Positions 1-9,153 of a stretch of 64,000 nt of DNA are shown here, one piece after another. Within the stretch, counting starts at the first letter, position 1. Every line of letters begins with the position of its first letter. The notes beneath the pieces are model-generated. The model saw nothing but the letters and a program-made list of their open reading frames with translations, searched no databases and was not told the origin of the DNA. This DNA is from Pseudomonadota bacterium (lineage in GTDB: Bacteria; Pseudomonadota; Gammaproteobacteria; Xanthomonadales; Wenzhouxiangellaceae), in assembly GCA_013285445.1 (NCBI GenBank), contig CP053448.1:1612001-1676000 (forward strand), given 5' to 3'. A program made the translations under genes and the position numbers.

Positions 1-338
1 GGTCCGTCAGCTGTATCGATAAAATGCGGTTCTTCGAGATGAACCATTCCGGCTCGCCGGCAAAAATCGGCGCCCAGCAAAAAGTCGCGATTGCCGCACA
101 TGAAATACAGTCGTGTACCGCCATCAGACACGGCGCGCAGCGCCTCGGCAATTTCCAGGCCGAGCCGGCCCGGAGCATCGTCGCCGATCCAGGCCTCGAA
201 CACGTCGCCCAGCAGGTACAGGTTGCCGGCTTCTCGGGCCGGGCCGGCGAGGAAGTCGAGAAACAGCCGGATGGTCTCCGGCCGGTCGGCCTCCAGATGC
301 AGATCGGAGGCCAGGTAGGTCAGCGCATCATCGCTCAG
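1..338 (-). CDS. lpxH: UDP-2,3-diacylglucosamine diphosphatase, N-terminal part (cut by window edge)
   Basis: Lipid A biosynthesis enzyme that hydrolyses UDP-2,3-diacylglucosamine to lipid X at the inner membrane. Translating the minus strand gives a calcineurin-like metallophosphatase start with the motifs [17 protein letters not shown] and GNRDFLLG, in the order and spacing typical of LpxH. The rest lies left of the window. It follows the cyclophilin gene directly, a common neighbourhood. The start is odd: between an in-frame stop inside ppiB and the SDLHL motif there is no ATG, GTG or TTG, only CTG codons at 338-336 and 323-321. The first overlaps the ppiB stop as CTGA. Function is secure; the start is inferred. 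Confidence 0.88.
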   Translation of the reverse strand, partial: MSDDALTYLASDLHLEADRPETIRLFLDFLAGPAREAGNLYLLGDVFEAWIGDDAPGRLGLEIAEALRAVSDGGTRLYFMCGNRDFLLGADFCRRAGMVHLEEPHFIDTADG

Positions 339-928
339 GGCAACTCTACCCGCTCGATGACCACCGGTTCGACCGGAACGTCACGGTGCATGCCGCGACT
401 GTGCGTTTCAACCTTCCGAATCTCGTCGACAACATCCATGCCGTCGATGACCCGACCAAACACCGCGTAGCCCCAGGTCTGGCCGGACATCTTGTTGCGG
501 TGATCCAGGAAGCTGTTGTCGGCGACGTTGATGAAGAACTGGCTGGTGGCCGAGTGCGGGTCGTTGGTGCGCGCCATGGCCAGCGTGCCGCGGGTGTTTT
601 GCAGGCCGTTGTCGGCCTCGTTGATGATCGGGTCGCGCGCGGGCTTCTGCGCGAACTCGACGTCGAAACCGCCGCCCTGGATCATGAAGTTATCGATCAC
701 GCGGTGAAAAAGCGTGCCGTCATAGTGGCCGTCGCGAGCGTACTGGAGAAAATTGGCCACGCTTTCCGGCGCTTCGGATTCGAACAGTTCGACGCTGATC
801 GCGCCGTAGTTGGTATGCAGGATCACGTCCGGGCTCTCCGTGGCTTGCGCTTCGGCGGGTTCATCGGTTTCCTGGGCGGCTGGCGCCAGGGGCAGTAGCA
901 ACAGCAACAGCAGTGTCAGTATGCGCAT
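335..928 (-). CDS. ppiB: Periplasmic peptidyl-prolyl cis-trans isomerase, cyclophilin type
   Basis: Cyclophilin that speeds proline isomerisation in folding proteins. The start at 928 gives 197 residues and a clear signal peptide ([19 protein letters not shown]), so the product is exported; a longer upstream reading frame lacks this. Cyclophilin motifs follow: [24 protein letters not shown], and [10 protein letters not shown] with the [15 protein letters not shown] region. A short acidic stretch separates the signal from the domain. It is divergent from mtnA across a 114-base gap and overlaps the following lpxH by four bases, so the two are probably co-transcribed. Because of the signal peptide it may correspond to ppiA in function; the symbol follows sequence type. 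Confidence 0.88.
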   Translation of the reverse strand: MRILTLLLLLLLPLAPAAQETDEPAEAQATESPDVILHTNYGAISVELFESEAPESVANFLQYARDGHYDGTLFHRVIDNFMIQGGGFDVEFAQKPARDPIINEADNGLQNTRGTLAMARTNDPHSATSQFFINVADNSFLDHRNKMSGQTWGYAVFGRVIDGMDVVDEIRKVETHSRGMHRDVPVEPVVIERVELP

Positions 929-1042
929 GGTGGAGTCATAGGGGGTGTGGTTGTTCCGATGCGTCATAATACGGCTTTGAAGGCGAAATGTCAGCGCCTG
1001 AAGCCGATGGCACCGGCTGAGATCGCACGAATTGGAGCCCGC

Positions 1043-2086
1043 ATGAATCGCAAAAAGCAGCAGGACGAGGATGGATTTCAGGCCATTCGTTTCGATGGCC
1101 GGCGGCTGCACCTGCTCGACCAGCGCTGTTTGCCGGCCGAGGAGCGGTGGCTGCAGCTTGAAACGGTCGACGAGGCGATTTCAGCCATTCGCGAGCTGGT
1201 CGTGCGGGGGGCGCCTGCGATTGGCATTACCGCCGCCTATGCGGCAGTGCTTGCGGCGCTGCGGCGTGGCACAGACGTGATCGGATGGCGTCTGGATCTG
1301 GAACGCCTTGAGCTGGCCCGGCCGACGGCCGTCAATCTGAGCTGGGCAGTCGAGCGGATGCGGCACCGGGCGCAGCGGAGCGCCGGCCTGGATCCGAGTG
1401 CGCTGATCGATGAGGCGCAACGCATTCATCGTGATGACATCGCCGCCAACCGGGCGATGGCTGCGGCCGGCAGCGCCAGGATCGAGCCAGGCTCCGGGGT
1501 TCTGACTCACTGCAATACCGGCTCGCTGGCCACCGGTGGTATCGGTACGGCGCTGGGCGTGATTGTCGCCGGTTACCGTCTCGGTCGCATCGGCCGCATC
1601 TATGCCGACGAGACCCGGCCCTGGCTGCAGGGTTCACGCCTGACAGCCTGGGAACTGGCGCGCTTGGAGATCCCTTTCGAGGTCATCACAGAGGGCGCTG
1701 CGGCTGCGCTGATGAACTCGGGACGGGTGCAGTGGGTCATCACCGGCGCCGATCGCATTGCTGCCAACGGTGACGTGGCCAACAAGATCGGGACCTACTC
1801 CCTGGCGGTCCTTGCGCGTTATCACGGTGTCCGAATGATGGTCGTGGCCCCGGCATCGACTATCGATCCGGTGATGCCTGCGGGGTCTGGCATTGCCATC
1901 GAGCAGCGTGATCCCGGCGAGATCTGGTCGGCTGCGGGGCTGGCCGGGACGCCGGCTGGATACGCTGCCTGGAACCCGGTGTTCGACGTCACGCCAGCAG
2001 ATCTGCTGGACTGTATCGTGACCGAACATGGGGTGCATCGTCCACCGTTTGACTTTTCTTCCGCAGCCGATGCCGAAAGGCCCTGA
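1043..2086 (+). CDS. mtnA: Methylthioribose-1-phosphate isomerase
   Basis: Converts 5-methylthioribose-1-phosphate to methylthioribulose-1-phosphate in methionine salvage. The 347-residue protein has the family signatures [23 protein letters not shown] with the catalytic cysteine, and [19 protein letters not shown] with the catalytic aspartate. The start at 1043 is chosen because TTGGAG at 1032-1037 lies at ribosome-binding distance and the length fits the family; an upstream in-frame ATG at 947 would add 32 unlikely residues. Next to gyrA, as in Pseudomonas (from memory). The partner enzyme MtaD is encoded far away at 59868 rather than alongside. Confidence 0.93.
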   Translation: MNRKKQQDEDGFQAIRFDGRRLHLLDQRCLPAEERWLQLETVDEAISAIRELVVRGAPAIGITAAYAAVLAALRRGTDVIGWRLDLERLELARPTAVNLSWAVERMRHRAQRSAGLDPSALIDEAQRIHRDDIAANRAMAAAGSARIEPGSGVLTHCNTGSLATGGIGTALGVIVAGYRLGRIGRIYADETRPWLQGSRLTAWELARLEIPFEVITEGAAAALMNSGRVQWVITGADRIAANGDVANKIGTYSLAVLARYHGVRMMVVAPASTIDPVMPAGSGIAIEQRDPGEIWSAAGLAGTPAGYAAWNPVFDVTPADLLDCIVTEHGVHRPPFDFSSAADAERP

Positions 2087-2225
2087 AATCAGGCGTCTGT
2101 GGTAGAATTCCCCGTTTGTTGTGTGTTCCCGTGCAGCCGTCTCCATGCCCGGGAAGACAACCCGCAAGTTCATTTTTATCAAATACTTGCAATAACATAC
2201 TAAAGTGATTACGGGGTAACGGCCG
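2087..2225 (+). promoter_or_regulatory. gyrA upstream leader, AT-rich island
   Basis: 139-base gap between mtnA and gyrA. It contains a TAGAAT -10-like hexamer at 2103-2108 and an AT-rich island around 2170-2212 that stands out from the G+C-rich surroundings. No convincing -35 partner was found for either, so the promoter assignment is only a suggestion. Confidence 0.3.
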
Positions 2226-4787
2226 ATGGTGGAAATGGCACGCGAGGTGCTCCAGGTCAACCTGGAAGACGAAATGCGCCAGTCCTACCTCGATTACGCC
2301 ATGAGCGTGATCGTTGGGCGCGCGCTTCCGGACGTCCGTGACGGGCTCAAGCCGGTTCACCGGCGCGTGCTGTTTGCGATGCATGAACTGGGCAACGACT
2401 ACAACAAGCCCTACAAGAAATCGGCCCGCGTGGTCGGTGATGTCATTGGTAAGTACCATCCACACGGCGACAGCGCCGTCTACGACACCATCGTGCGCAT
2501 GGCTCAGCCTTTTTCCATGCGCTACATGCTGGTCGATGGCCAGGGCAACTTCGGCTCGATCGACGGCGATTCACCTGCGGCCATGCGCTATACCGAAGTC
2601 CGCATGGCGCGTATCGCTCACGAACTGCTGGCGGATATCGACAAGGGCACCGTCAACTTTATTCCCAACTACGACGAGTCGGAATCCGAGCCCACCGTTC
2701 TGCCGACGCGCGTTCCCAATCTGCTGGTCAACGGTTCGTCCGGGATCGCCGTTGGCATGGCCACGAACATTCCGCCGCACAATCTCGGTGAAGTGACGTC
2801 GGCGCTGCTGGCGCTGATCGAGGATCCGGAGCTGGATATTGATGCGCTGATGAGGCACATGCCCGGGCCGGACTTTCCCACAGCCGCCATCATCAACGGT
2901 GCCGATGGTATCGCTGAGGCCTATCGAACCGGACGGGGGCGAATCTATCTGCGCGCCCGGACCGAGATCGAGATCGACGAAGGCAGCGGCCGGACGCGCA
3001 TTGTCGTCCATGAACTGCCCTACATGGTTAACAAGGCCAGGCTGCTGGAGAAGATCGCGGATCTGGTCAAGACCCGGCGCATCGAGGGCATTTCCGAACT
3101 GCGCGACGAGTCCGACAAGGACGGCATGCGCATGGTCATCGAGCTCAAGCGTGGCGAAGTGGCCGAGGTCGTGCTCAACAATCTGTTCCAGCTCACTCAG
3201 CTGCAGACCGTGTTCGGTATCAATATGGTCGCCCTGGTTGACGGGCAGCCGCGGCTGCTCAATATCCGCCAGATGCTGCTGGCGTTTCTGTCGCACCGGC
3301 GCGAGGTGGTCACCCGGCGCAGTCTGTTCGAGCTGCGCAAGTCGCGTGACCGTGCCCACATCCTGGAAGGTCTGACCGTCGCGATCGCCAACCTTGACGA
3401 GGTGATTGCCCTGATCAAGGCATCCAAGACCCCGGCCGATGCGCGCGAAGCCCTGCAGGCCAAGCGCTGGGACGCGGGGCTGGTCGAAGCGCTGCTCGGC
3501 CAGGCCGGTGCGGACCTGTCGCGCCCGGAGGACCTGTTGCCTGAATACGGCCTGGGCGAGGGTGGCTACCAGCTCTCGCCGCAGCAGGCGCAGGCGATTC
3601 TCGATTTACGGCTGCAAAAACTGACCGGCCTGGAGCAGGACAAGCTGGCTGATGAATATCGTCAGATTCTCGAGACCATCCGGGAACTGATGCGCATTCT
3701 GTCCGAGCCTGATGCGCTGATGGCCGTCATTCGCGACGAGCTGATCGCGCTGCGCGATCAGTTTGCCGATCCGCGGCGCTCCGAGATCGTGCCTGATCAT
3801 CTCGATCTGACCATGGAGGATCTGATCACGCCCGAGGACGTAGTCGTCACGCTCTCGCACGCGGGCTATGCCAAGTACCAGCCGCTGGACCGCTACCGCG
3901 CGCAGAAGCGCGGCGGGCGCGGACGCTCGGCGGCCCGAACCAAGGACGAGGACTTCGTCGAGCGCTTCTGGGTGACCAACACCCACGACACCCTACTGGT
4001 GTTCACATCCGCCGGCAAGGTCTACAAGACCAAGGTCTACGAGCTGCCGCAGGCCGGCCATCACAGCCGCGGCCGACCGATGGTCAACCTGCTGCCGCTC
4101 GACGAGGGCGAGCGCATCAATGCGGTCTTGCCCACGCGTGAGTTTCCGGACGACTGGTTCGTTTTCTTCGCAACCCGTTCCGGCCGCGTGAAGAAGACGC
4201 CGTTGTCGGATTTTGCCAATATCCGTTCCAATGGCATCTGGGCGGTCTTGCTGGAAGATGGCGACGAACTCGTCGACGTGGCCTTTACCGAGGGCAGCCG
4301 CGACATCCTGCTGTTTTCGTCGTCAGGCAAGACGGTGCGCTTCCATGAGTCTGACGTCCGCCCGATGGGCCGTCAGACGCGCGGCGTTGTCGGGATCCGG
4401 CTCAAGCATGGCCAGCAGGTCGTTTCCATGCTGGTGGCTGATGAGGGCGATGTCCTGCTCGCTACGGCGCACGGGTACGGCAAGCGCACGGCCCTGGATG
4501 AGTTCCCGGTGCACAAGCGAGGCGGTCAGGGCGTGATCGGTATTCAGACCGAAGGCCGCAACGGCCCGCTGGTGGCGGCGCTGGCGGTGACCGGGGACGA
4601 TGACGTCATGTTGACCTCCAATGCCGGCACGCTGGTGCGCACCTCTGCTGCTGAAATCTCGCGCCTGGGTCGCAACACGCAGGGGGTGACGCTGATCCGG
4701 CTGGGTGATGACGAGCAGCTCATCGGCATGGCGCGGGTGGCGGCCTCCGAAGACGAAGAAGGCGACGGGGACGACGGAGCCGGCTGA
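2226..4787 (+). CDS. gyrA: DNA gyrase subunit A
   Basis: Breakage-reunion subunit of gyrase; with GyrB it introduces negative supercoils. 853 residues. The winged-helix region is intact: the catalytic tyrosine is Tyr122 in [10 protein letters not shown]. The quinolone-resistance region reads [20 protein letters not shown] with Ser83 and Asp87, the quinolone-susceptible state by E. coli numbering. The GyrA box QKRGGRGR near residue 560 marks the C-terminal beta-pinwheel and distinguishes it from ParC. The protein ends in a short acidic tail ([11 protein letters not shown]). The first ATG is used; ATG at 2235 is an alternative. It follows mtnA and is convergent with vapC. Confidence 0.97.
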   Translation: MVEMAREVLQVNLEDEMRQSYLDYAMSVIVGRALPDVRDGLKPVHRRVLFAMHELGNDYNKPYKKSARVVGDVIGKYHPHGDSAVYDTIVRMAQPFSMRYMLVDGQGNFGSIDGDSPAAMRYTEVRMARIAHELLADIDKGTVNFIPNYDESESEPTVLPTRVPNLLVNGSSGIAVGMATNIPPHNLGEVTSALLALIEDPELDIDALMRHMPGPDFPTAAIINGADGIAEAYRTGRGRIYLRARTEIEIDEGSGRTRIVVHELPYMVNKARLLEKIADLVKTRRIEGISELRDESDKDGMRMVIELKRGEVAEVVLNNLFQLTQLQTVFGINMVALVDGQPRLLNIRQMLLAFLSHRREVVTRRSLFELRKSRDRAHILEGLTVAIANLDEVIALIKASKTPADAREALQAKRWDAGLVEALLGQAGADLSRPEDLLPEYGLGEGGYQLSPQQAQAILDLRLQKLTGLEQDKLADEYRQILETIRELMRILSEPDALMAVIRDELIALRDQFADPRRSEIVPDHLDLTMEDLITPEDVVVTLSHAGYAKYQPLDRYRAQKRGGRGRSAARTKDEDFVERFWVTNTHDTLLVFTSAGKVYKTKVYELPQAGHHSRGRPMVNLLPLDEGERINAVLPTREFPDDWFVFFATRSGRVKKTPLSDFANIRSNGIWAVLLEDGDELVDVAFTEGSRDILLFSSSGKTVRFHESDVRPMGRQTRGVVGIRLKHGQQVVSMLVADEGDVLLATAHGYGKRTALDEFPVHKRGGQGVIGIQTEGRNGPLVAALAVTGDDDVMLTSNAGTLVRTSAAEISRLGRNTQGVTLIRLGDDEQLIGMARVAASEDEEGDGDDGAG

Positions 4788-5015
4788 GACCGGTTCAGTG
4801 ACGGTATTGGCATCTCCCCATTTTTTGCTGCCCCCTCTCGCAAGGGGCTGAAATCCAGGGCATAGAAAAACGCGCCGATGTAAACGCTCGTAGTGAGCGG
4901 CCTGAAGGTGCCGGCTACGGCTTGAAACTGCCGAACAGGGAAGCGTGCAGCGGGGCGCTCACGTCGATGTCGGAACAGTGGCCCGGTTGCGCAGTCATTA
5001 CTGGGCAACCCGGGC
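4788..5015. other. Convergent intergenic region gyrA/vapC with an inverted repeat
   Basis: No gene is seen here. An inverted repeat sits directly after the vapC stop: GCCCGGTTGC at 4981-4990 pairs with GCAACCCGGGC at 5005-5015 (one bulge, 14-base loop). It could end the vapBC transcript, but no U-run follows. A weaker GCCCC/GGGGC stem occurs near 4830-4848, preceded, not followed, by six T on the plus strand. Confidence 0.4.
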
Positions 5016-5414
5016 TCAGGCCAGCATGACGCCGCCACCCAAACCGCTGGCGCGTGCCAGGCGTTCATCGCGGGTAATCAGCGTCGCGTTCAATAGGCGG
5101 GTGAGCGCCACATAGGCCGCATCATAGGCGGTCAGATGGCCTCGTAGCGACCACACACCTGCCACCAGACTGGCATGCCGATAGCGGCGGATCGGCAGCG
5201 AGCGTAGTTCCACGACCAGGTTTTCGATTCTCGAGGCGGGAATGCGGCCGTCCCGGTCCAGCCGGCGCAGCGCGTGCAGTGCCTCGATATCCAGCAACTC
5301 GGGTGCGGCCAGATGCGTGCCGGGCTCCCATAGCGTCTGTTCGATCGGTTCGGGCCGGTAACGCGCCAGCAGATCGACGGCAATCGAGGCATCGACCACC
5401 AGAATCCGGCTCAC
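5016..5414 (-). CDS. vapC: PIN-domain toxin, VapC family
   Basis: Putative ribonuclease toxin of a type II toxin-antitoxin system; VapC proteins usually cleave tRNA or rRNA. The 132-residue protein shows the PIN acidic residues in order: VDASIAVD near residue 8, Glu in LLDIEALHALRR, Asp in LTAYDAAYVALT, and Asp in TLITRDERLA. The start is GTG at 5414, which overlaps the vapB stop as GTGA, indicating coupled translation. It lies at the edge of a small region of decayed transposases, consistent with acquisition by transfer. The RNA target cannot be read from the sequence. Confidence 0.88.
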   Translation of the reverse strand: MSRILVVDASIAVDLLARYRPEPIEQTLWEPGTHLAAPELLDIEALHALRRLDRDGRIPASRIENLVVELRSLPIRRYRHASLVAGVWSLRGHLTAYDAAYVALTRLLNATLITRDERLARASGLGGGVMLA

Positions 5415-5641
5415 GCGGCATCCCGCTCCCGCCGGATCAGCCCGGCCGATGACTCGTCCATGCCGAACGGTTCTGCGGTGCGGAGCCGCTCACGCAACTC
5501 GGCTTCCGACGGCAGCGCCAGGGACGCTTCGATCTGTTCCAGCAACAGATCGCTCATGCTCCTGCCCTCCAATGCCGCGCGCGCTTTCAGGGCGCGGTGC
5601 AGACGGGTCGGCACATTGCGGATCTGGATCATGTGACTCAT
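5411..5641 (-). CDS. vapB: Antitoxin of the VapBC pair (RHH/FitA-like)
   Basis: 76-residue antitoxin that should bind VapC and repress its own operon. It starts MSHMIQIRNVP and continues with a ribbon-helix-helix-like segment containing HRALKARAALEGRSMSDLLLEQIE, typical of FitA/Arc-type antitoxins paired with PIN toxins. The C-terminal half (LRTAEPFGMDESSAGLIRRERD) is the probable toxin-wrapping tail. The start at 5641 is supported by GGAGG five bases upstream; a longer upstream frame has no family character. Overlaps vapC by the GTGA junction. Confidence 0.85.
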   Translation of the reverse strand: MSHMIQIRNVPTRLHRALKARAALEGRSMSDLLLEQIEASLALPSEAELRERLRTAEPFGMDESSAGLIRRERDAA

Positions 5642-5655
5642 GGCGGCCTCCGGTT

Positions 5656-5697
5656 CATGTGCACTGCATGTTATCAGCGGTTCATCATTCAATGCAA
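5656..5697 (-). promoter_or_regulatory. Candidate vapBC promoter and operator
   Basis: On the minus strand TTGCAT (5697-5692) and GATAAC (5675-5670) are separated by 16 bases, a plausible sigma70 promoter just before vapB. The segment 5656-5670 begins and ends with CATG around a GTGCAC palindrome, which may serve as an autoregulatory operator. Based on pattern only. Confidence 0.45.
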
Positions 5698-5793
5698 TCG
5701 CCGGCCCGAATCCGTGCTGCACGCCAGTCGACCACGCAGCAAAAGCAATGACGCCTGATAAACCGTATATAAATATAAATTTCCGGGACGCAC

Positions 5794-6129
5794 GTGCCCC
5801 CGCAAGCCGCGCCAAGATCTGCCGCTGCAAGCCCAGCGACGAGCCGCTACCAGCGCCACCGGCCCGAGCAGACGCGGCTCTACCAGATCGTCGAGCGGCA
5901 GCGCAGGCTTGAGTCAATGGCGATTTTCGGCGAAGCCGAAAGAAGCCATTGAACGGAAGCCGTCAAGCGCGTATCCGACCTTTATCGAACACCTGGCTGA
6001 TGCCGGCAATCAGTTGCCCAGTCATGTGCGGCAGGCGTTCGACGGCTACCTGCAATGCGGCCGACTGGAGCACGGCTTTCTGCGCCTCCACGCGCGACGG
6101 CTTCGCTCAGGGACTTCTTGCCTTCGGTA
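5794..6129 (+). pseudogene. IS91-family transposase, N-terminal remnant
   Basis: Two reading-frame pieces together recall the N-terminus of IS91-type transposases, which carry a zinc-binding domain before the Y2 transposase domain. The first piece has RYQRHRPEQTRLYQIVER; the second, in another frame, has YPTFIEHLADAGNQLPSHV and YLQCGRLEHGFLR. Between them about 65 bases containing a nested palindrome break the frame where the family normally continues from VER to YPAF. After HGFLR the similarity ends and the zinc ligands and catalytic domain are missing. The family call rests on recalled family sequence; a database search would settle it. Non-functional. Confidence 0.6.
5907..5968. repeat. 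Nested palindromic element inside the transposase remnant
   Basis: Imperfect palindrome with three tiers of pairing arms: GCTTGA/TCAAGC outside, CAATGGC/GCCATTG (5915-5921 and 5945-5951), and TTTCGGC/GCCGAAA around a GAA loop. The inner 37 bases would fold as one extended hairpin. It interrupts the IS91-like frame, so it looks like an insertion rather than part of the transposase. It resembles REP-type or MITE-type elements; no second copy was noticed in this window. Confidence 0.6.
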
Positions 6130-6243
6130 AATCGCCCCATCGCCGGCCGTCATTAAATGTCTCAGAACACTACTGTCCGGTAGAACTTGAAAAGGATGCT
6201 TGAAAAGATAATTTCATCAGTATGTTACGAGCGTTTTGGGGTG

Positions 6244-6537
6244 GTATTGACTTGAAAGTGATATTGAGGAGGGGCACCTAATGCCGGATCACGTTCACAT
6301 GCTGATATCGATCTCTCCGAAGTACGCTGTTTCACAGGTGGTCGGCTTCATGAAAGGCAAAAGCGCGATCCACATTGCCCGGGTTCACGCAGGTCGCCAG
6401 AGGAACTACTGGGCCAGCATTTCTGGGCCCGGGGCTACTTCGCATCGGCGGTGGGGCGAGACGAGCAGGTAATCCGGGACTACATTCGCAACCAGGAGGC
6501 TGAGGATCGCCGACTGGACCAGCTAAACTTGATGTAA
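6244..6537 (+). pseudogene. IS200/IS605-type transposase (Y1 family), frameshifted remnant
   Basis: Remnant of a single-tyrosine (HUH) transposase. The HUH signature is clear in MPDHVHMLISISPKYAVSQV (from 6281), followed by FMKGKSAIHIAR. Near 6411-6415 the frame shifts; the other frame continues HFWARGYFASAVGRDEQVI and ends ...RLDQLNLM at 6537. A second shift separates an upstream fragment (GIDLKVI) from EEGHLMPDHVHM, and the first half of the gene is missing. The right-end hairpin lies just downstream. Inactive by at least two frameshifts plus the 5' deletion. Confidence 0.75.
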
Positions 6538-6591
6538 GGCCCCTTACGCAAGCTCCGTCTACAGACCGCTGTGAGCGGCTCACAACTAAAG

Positions 6592-6610
6592 CCCCCGGCT
6601 TTGCCGGGGG
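6592..6610. repeat. IS200-type right-end hairpin
   Basis: Perfect 8-bp stem CCCCCGGC/GCCGGGGG around TTT, following TCACAACTAAAG and followed by ATACTTACT. Subterminal hairpins in this position are the transposase-recognition structures of IS200/IS605-like elements. It also lies 44 bases beyond the stop of the M14 peptidase gene on the opposite strand and may act as a transcription stop there, although no U-run is present. Confidence 0.55.
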
Positions 6611-6653
6611 ATACTTACTGACGGTATCATTGACCCAGTTGATAGCATATCGA

Positions 6654-9137
6654 TCAGTTGCCGCTGTTGTCCTCGAATCGGTCGAGGAAGATCTGCGGCT
6701 CGCCGTTGACGACTTCCAGCGTGACACCGACCTCGACAAGCCCGGCCGACGGGTCGTCGGTGGTGACACACAGCAAAGCGTCATACTGGCCCTGGTCCAG
6801 GCTTGAGGCATCGATCGTGACCACGATATCGGCGTCTTCGCCTGGCGCCAGGCTGCCGCTGGTCTGATCGATTCCCAGCCAGGCCACGCCGGCCGGATCG
6901 ACGCAGGTCGGCGGTTCCTGCTTGTGCAGGGTAACCGACACGTTGGACCAGTTCATGCCGCCGGTCCAGGTATCGTCGAATACGAACTGCCAGTCACCCT
7001 CGTCGCCGACGCCCGCCTGGCCGAAAACATCCGTGCCAATGTGGCTGCTGGAGTAGCTGCCCGGGCTGCCCGAACCGCTGCCCTGGAAATCCCAGTCAGG
7101 GTTGCCGGTGTTGTAACCACCGACCGTGTAATTGCTGCTGTCCGGGGCGGTGATGGTCATGGCCATGTCCGAGGCCCAGGCGCTGCTGCCGAGGTTGGAG
7201 ACGCTGCCCTCGAAGGTAAAGCCGATCACCTGACCGCGGGTGTCGATGCCGGCGGGAACTGTTTCACTCGCGCTACCGCCGCCGGGCAGCGCAAAGTCGG
7301 CAATGTTCAGGGTCTCGTCCAGGGAGGGGTCGTGACCGTCGCCGGCGGCAGCGGGCAGATCGGCCTGCACCGACCAGTTCAGTGAGCCTGAGCTGCCGAT
7401 GTGCGCGATGGTGAGGGTCTGCTGGACGTTCTGGCCGGCCGGAAGCACGACCGCCATGCTGGCTGGTGTGACGGCGGCCCGCTGCTCGCGCACCCACACT
7501 GCTTCGGGGACGCCCGTGTTGCCCTGGCTGTCGGTTGCCTGGAAAAAGAGCAAGCGCGGCAGGCTGAGCGTTTCCTGCGGATCGATAGACGCCTCGAAGG
7601 CGCTGACCGAGGCGGCTTCGAGCGGCAGGATGGTGAAGGACTGGGCGGCGAGATTCGGAGGCAGGTCGAAACTGGCCCGTATCTCCTGAATGTCGTGGAT
7701 TGGATCATTGGCCGGACTTTCGGTGACGCCGTTCCGGTCAAAGCGGGTGTCGTCGGCAATGCCGCTGACCGTCAGGCTGCCGGTCTGGGCATTCCAGACC
7801 GCCTGCGCCGCCCGTACGTCCGGACCGGAGGGTGCCTGGTAGGGGCGGGCGGTGGCCTTGGCGGCATAGATCAGGGCCTCGAGCAGGTCGTCCCACATGG
7901 CACTCTCGAAGGCGCTGCAGCTCTGGTGAAAATCCGTGCCGAGTTCCCAGGTGTAGGCGGGTACGCCGAATTCGCCGTAGGCATAATCGGGCGTGGTGCC
8001 GCCGGCCGAATAGAGGATGTCGCGGCCCACTTCGTAGCCGGTGTGGAAGCCGAATCGCCGGCCCAGCCAGGCCATCTGGTCGTGATTGGGCGCGTGGTTG
8101 GCCGCGCCCGAGCCGGCACCTTCCCAGGCAAACATGACCATCTGGCCGTAGGAATGCAGCGAGATGAACAGGCCCTCGGCGTCGGCGGGCACCGGCTCAC
8201 TGCTGCCGACCGGCCACTGGTCGTCGAAGACCTGCTGGAGGTAGTTCTGGACGGCCTGGGTCTCCGGCTCGGAGTGGGCGGCGCTGCCGCGGTAGGTTTC
8301 GTTGCAGGCGCTTGCGCTGGAGAAGGTACCCCAGAAATAGTCGCTGTTGCGGTTGAGGTCGACGCCGGTCGGGCCCGATGGGCAGGCGTTCAGATTGGAG
8401 TTCTTGCGCCACATGCTTTCGCCGTTTTCCACTTCACGCCGCCCGTCCGGGTTTTGCTGGGCGATGATGTGAATCTCGCGATGGTCGAGCAGCCAGCGAG
8501 CCGTGGGATCGGTGTCGTAGTGGTCGAACAGCCAGTCGGCAAAGCGGGTGGCGGTCTCGGCGGTGGTCAGCTCGCGCGCGTGCTGGGCGGCCATCAGCAC
8601 GAACGGCGCCTGGTCGTGGGGACTGTTCTGATTGCCCAGCACCAGTACGTGGAGTTCGTCGCCACCGGGCTCGCCGTTGGCTTCCAGCCAGGTCTGGCCA
8701 ATCGATTCCCAGCGCGCCAGGTCCGGCCGCGATGCAGCCATGGTCGACAGGTCCGCCTTGGTTTCATCGACCGTGCGGTAGCAGGCGTAGCCGGGGATGC
8801 CGGCAAGACCCGCGTTACGCCAGGCCCGCGCGTCGACCGAGCGCGCGTAATTGAGCGAGGCCATGCGCCGGGCGTCGAGGCTGGTGCGAAAACCCAGCGC
8901 CTCGATGGCGGCGCGCTGACGGGCGTCGACGTACATGCTGACATAGCCGCCGGCGCGATCGACGCCCCAGAAATCGCCCAGTTCGACCAGCCGTTGGTAG
9001 CTTTCGCGCTCCACATCGTGGACACGAATCACCTCACCGTTCTGGGCGGATACGCTGGCGCCGGCCAGTAGCAGGGCGCTGGCGGCCAACCAACCAAACC
9101 GGCGTACCAGGCCGCGGGGCTGGTTGGACCGGGTCAT
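6654..9137 (-). CDS. Exported M14-family zinc carboxypeptidase with C-terminal accessory module
   Basis: Secreted metallocarboxypeptidase of 827 residues. A signal peptide (LAASALLLAGASVSAQ) is followed by an M14 domain with zinc ligands His186 and Glu189 (QHARELTTAE) and His328 (SLHSYGQM), substrate-binding DLNRN, and catalytic Glu398 in TWELGTD. Residues ~560-815 form a beta-rich module nearly duplicated in the adjacent subtilase, containing GQVIGFTFEGSV and a proprotein-convertase-like part (NYTVGGYNTGNPDWDF ... HIGTDVFG). It ends IFLDRFEDNSGN. The start at 9137 places the signal peptide correctly and leaves 16 bases after the subtilase stop; an in-frame ATG at 9182 would overlap that gene. 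Probably co-transcribed with it. Role: extracellular protein degradation, by family. Confidence 0.88.
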   Translation of the reverse strand: MTRSNQPRGLVRRFGWLAASALLLAGASVSAQNGEVIRVHDVERESYQRLVELGDFWGVDRAGGYVSMYVDARQRAAIEALGFRTSLDARRMASLNYARSVDARAWRNAGLAGIPGYACYRTVDETKADLSTMAASRPDLARWESIGQTWLEANGEPGGDELHVLVLGNQNSPHDQAPFVLMAAQHARELTTAETATRFADWLFDHYDTDPTARWLLDHREIHIIAQQNPDGRREVENGESMWRKNSNLNACPSGPTGVDLNRNSDYFWGTFSSASACNETYRGSAAHSEPETQAVQNYLQQVFDDQWPVGSSEPVPADAEGLFISLHSYGQMVMFAWEGAGSGAANHAPNHDQMAWLGRRFGFHTGYEVGRDILYSAGGTTPDYAYGEFGVPAYTWELGTDFHQSCSAFESAMWDDLLEALIYAAKATARPYQAPSGPDVRAAQAVWNAQTGSLTVSGIADDTRFDRNGVTESPANDPIHDIQEIRASFDLPPNLAAQSFTILPLEAASVSAFEASIDPQETLSLPRLLFFQATDSQGNTGVPEAVWVREQRAAVTPASMAVVLPAGQNVQQTLTIAHIGSSGSLNWSVQADLPAAAGDGHDPSLDETLNIADFALPGGGSASETVPAGIDTRGQVIGFTFEGSVSNLGSSAWASDMAMTITAPDSSNYTVGGYNTGNPDWDFQGSGSGSPGSYSSSHIGTDVFGQAGVGDEGDWQFVFDDTWTGGMNWSNVSVTLHKQEPPTCVDPAGVAWLGIDQTSGSLAPGEDADIVVTIDASSLDQGQYDALLCVTTDDPSAGLVEVGVTLEVVNGEPQIFLDRFEDNSGN

Positions 9138-9153
9138 GGCAATCGCGGCCCGC

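Noticed and set aside
947..1042. Upstream extension of mtnA to ATG at 947
   Set aside because: Adds residues with no family similarity and removes most of the divergent promoter space; ATG at 1043 has a ribosome-binding site.
4830..4848. Possible gyrA terminator hairpin
   Set aside because: The six-T run precedes the stem instead of following it, and the stem is only five pairs.
7401..9071. 556-codon open frame antisense to the M14 peptidase
   Set aside because: No family motifs, and the frame on the other strand has signal peptide and catalytic residues. Such shadows are usual at this G+C content.
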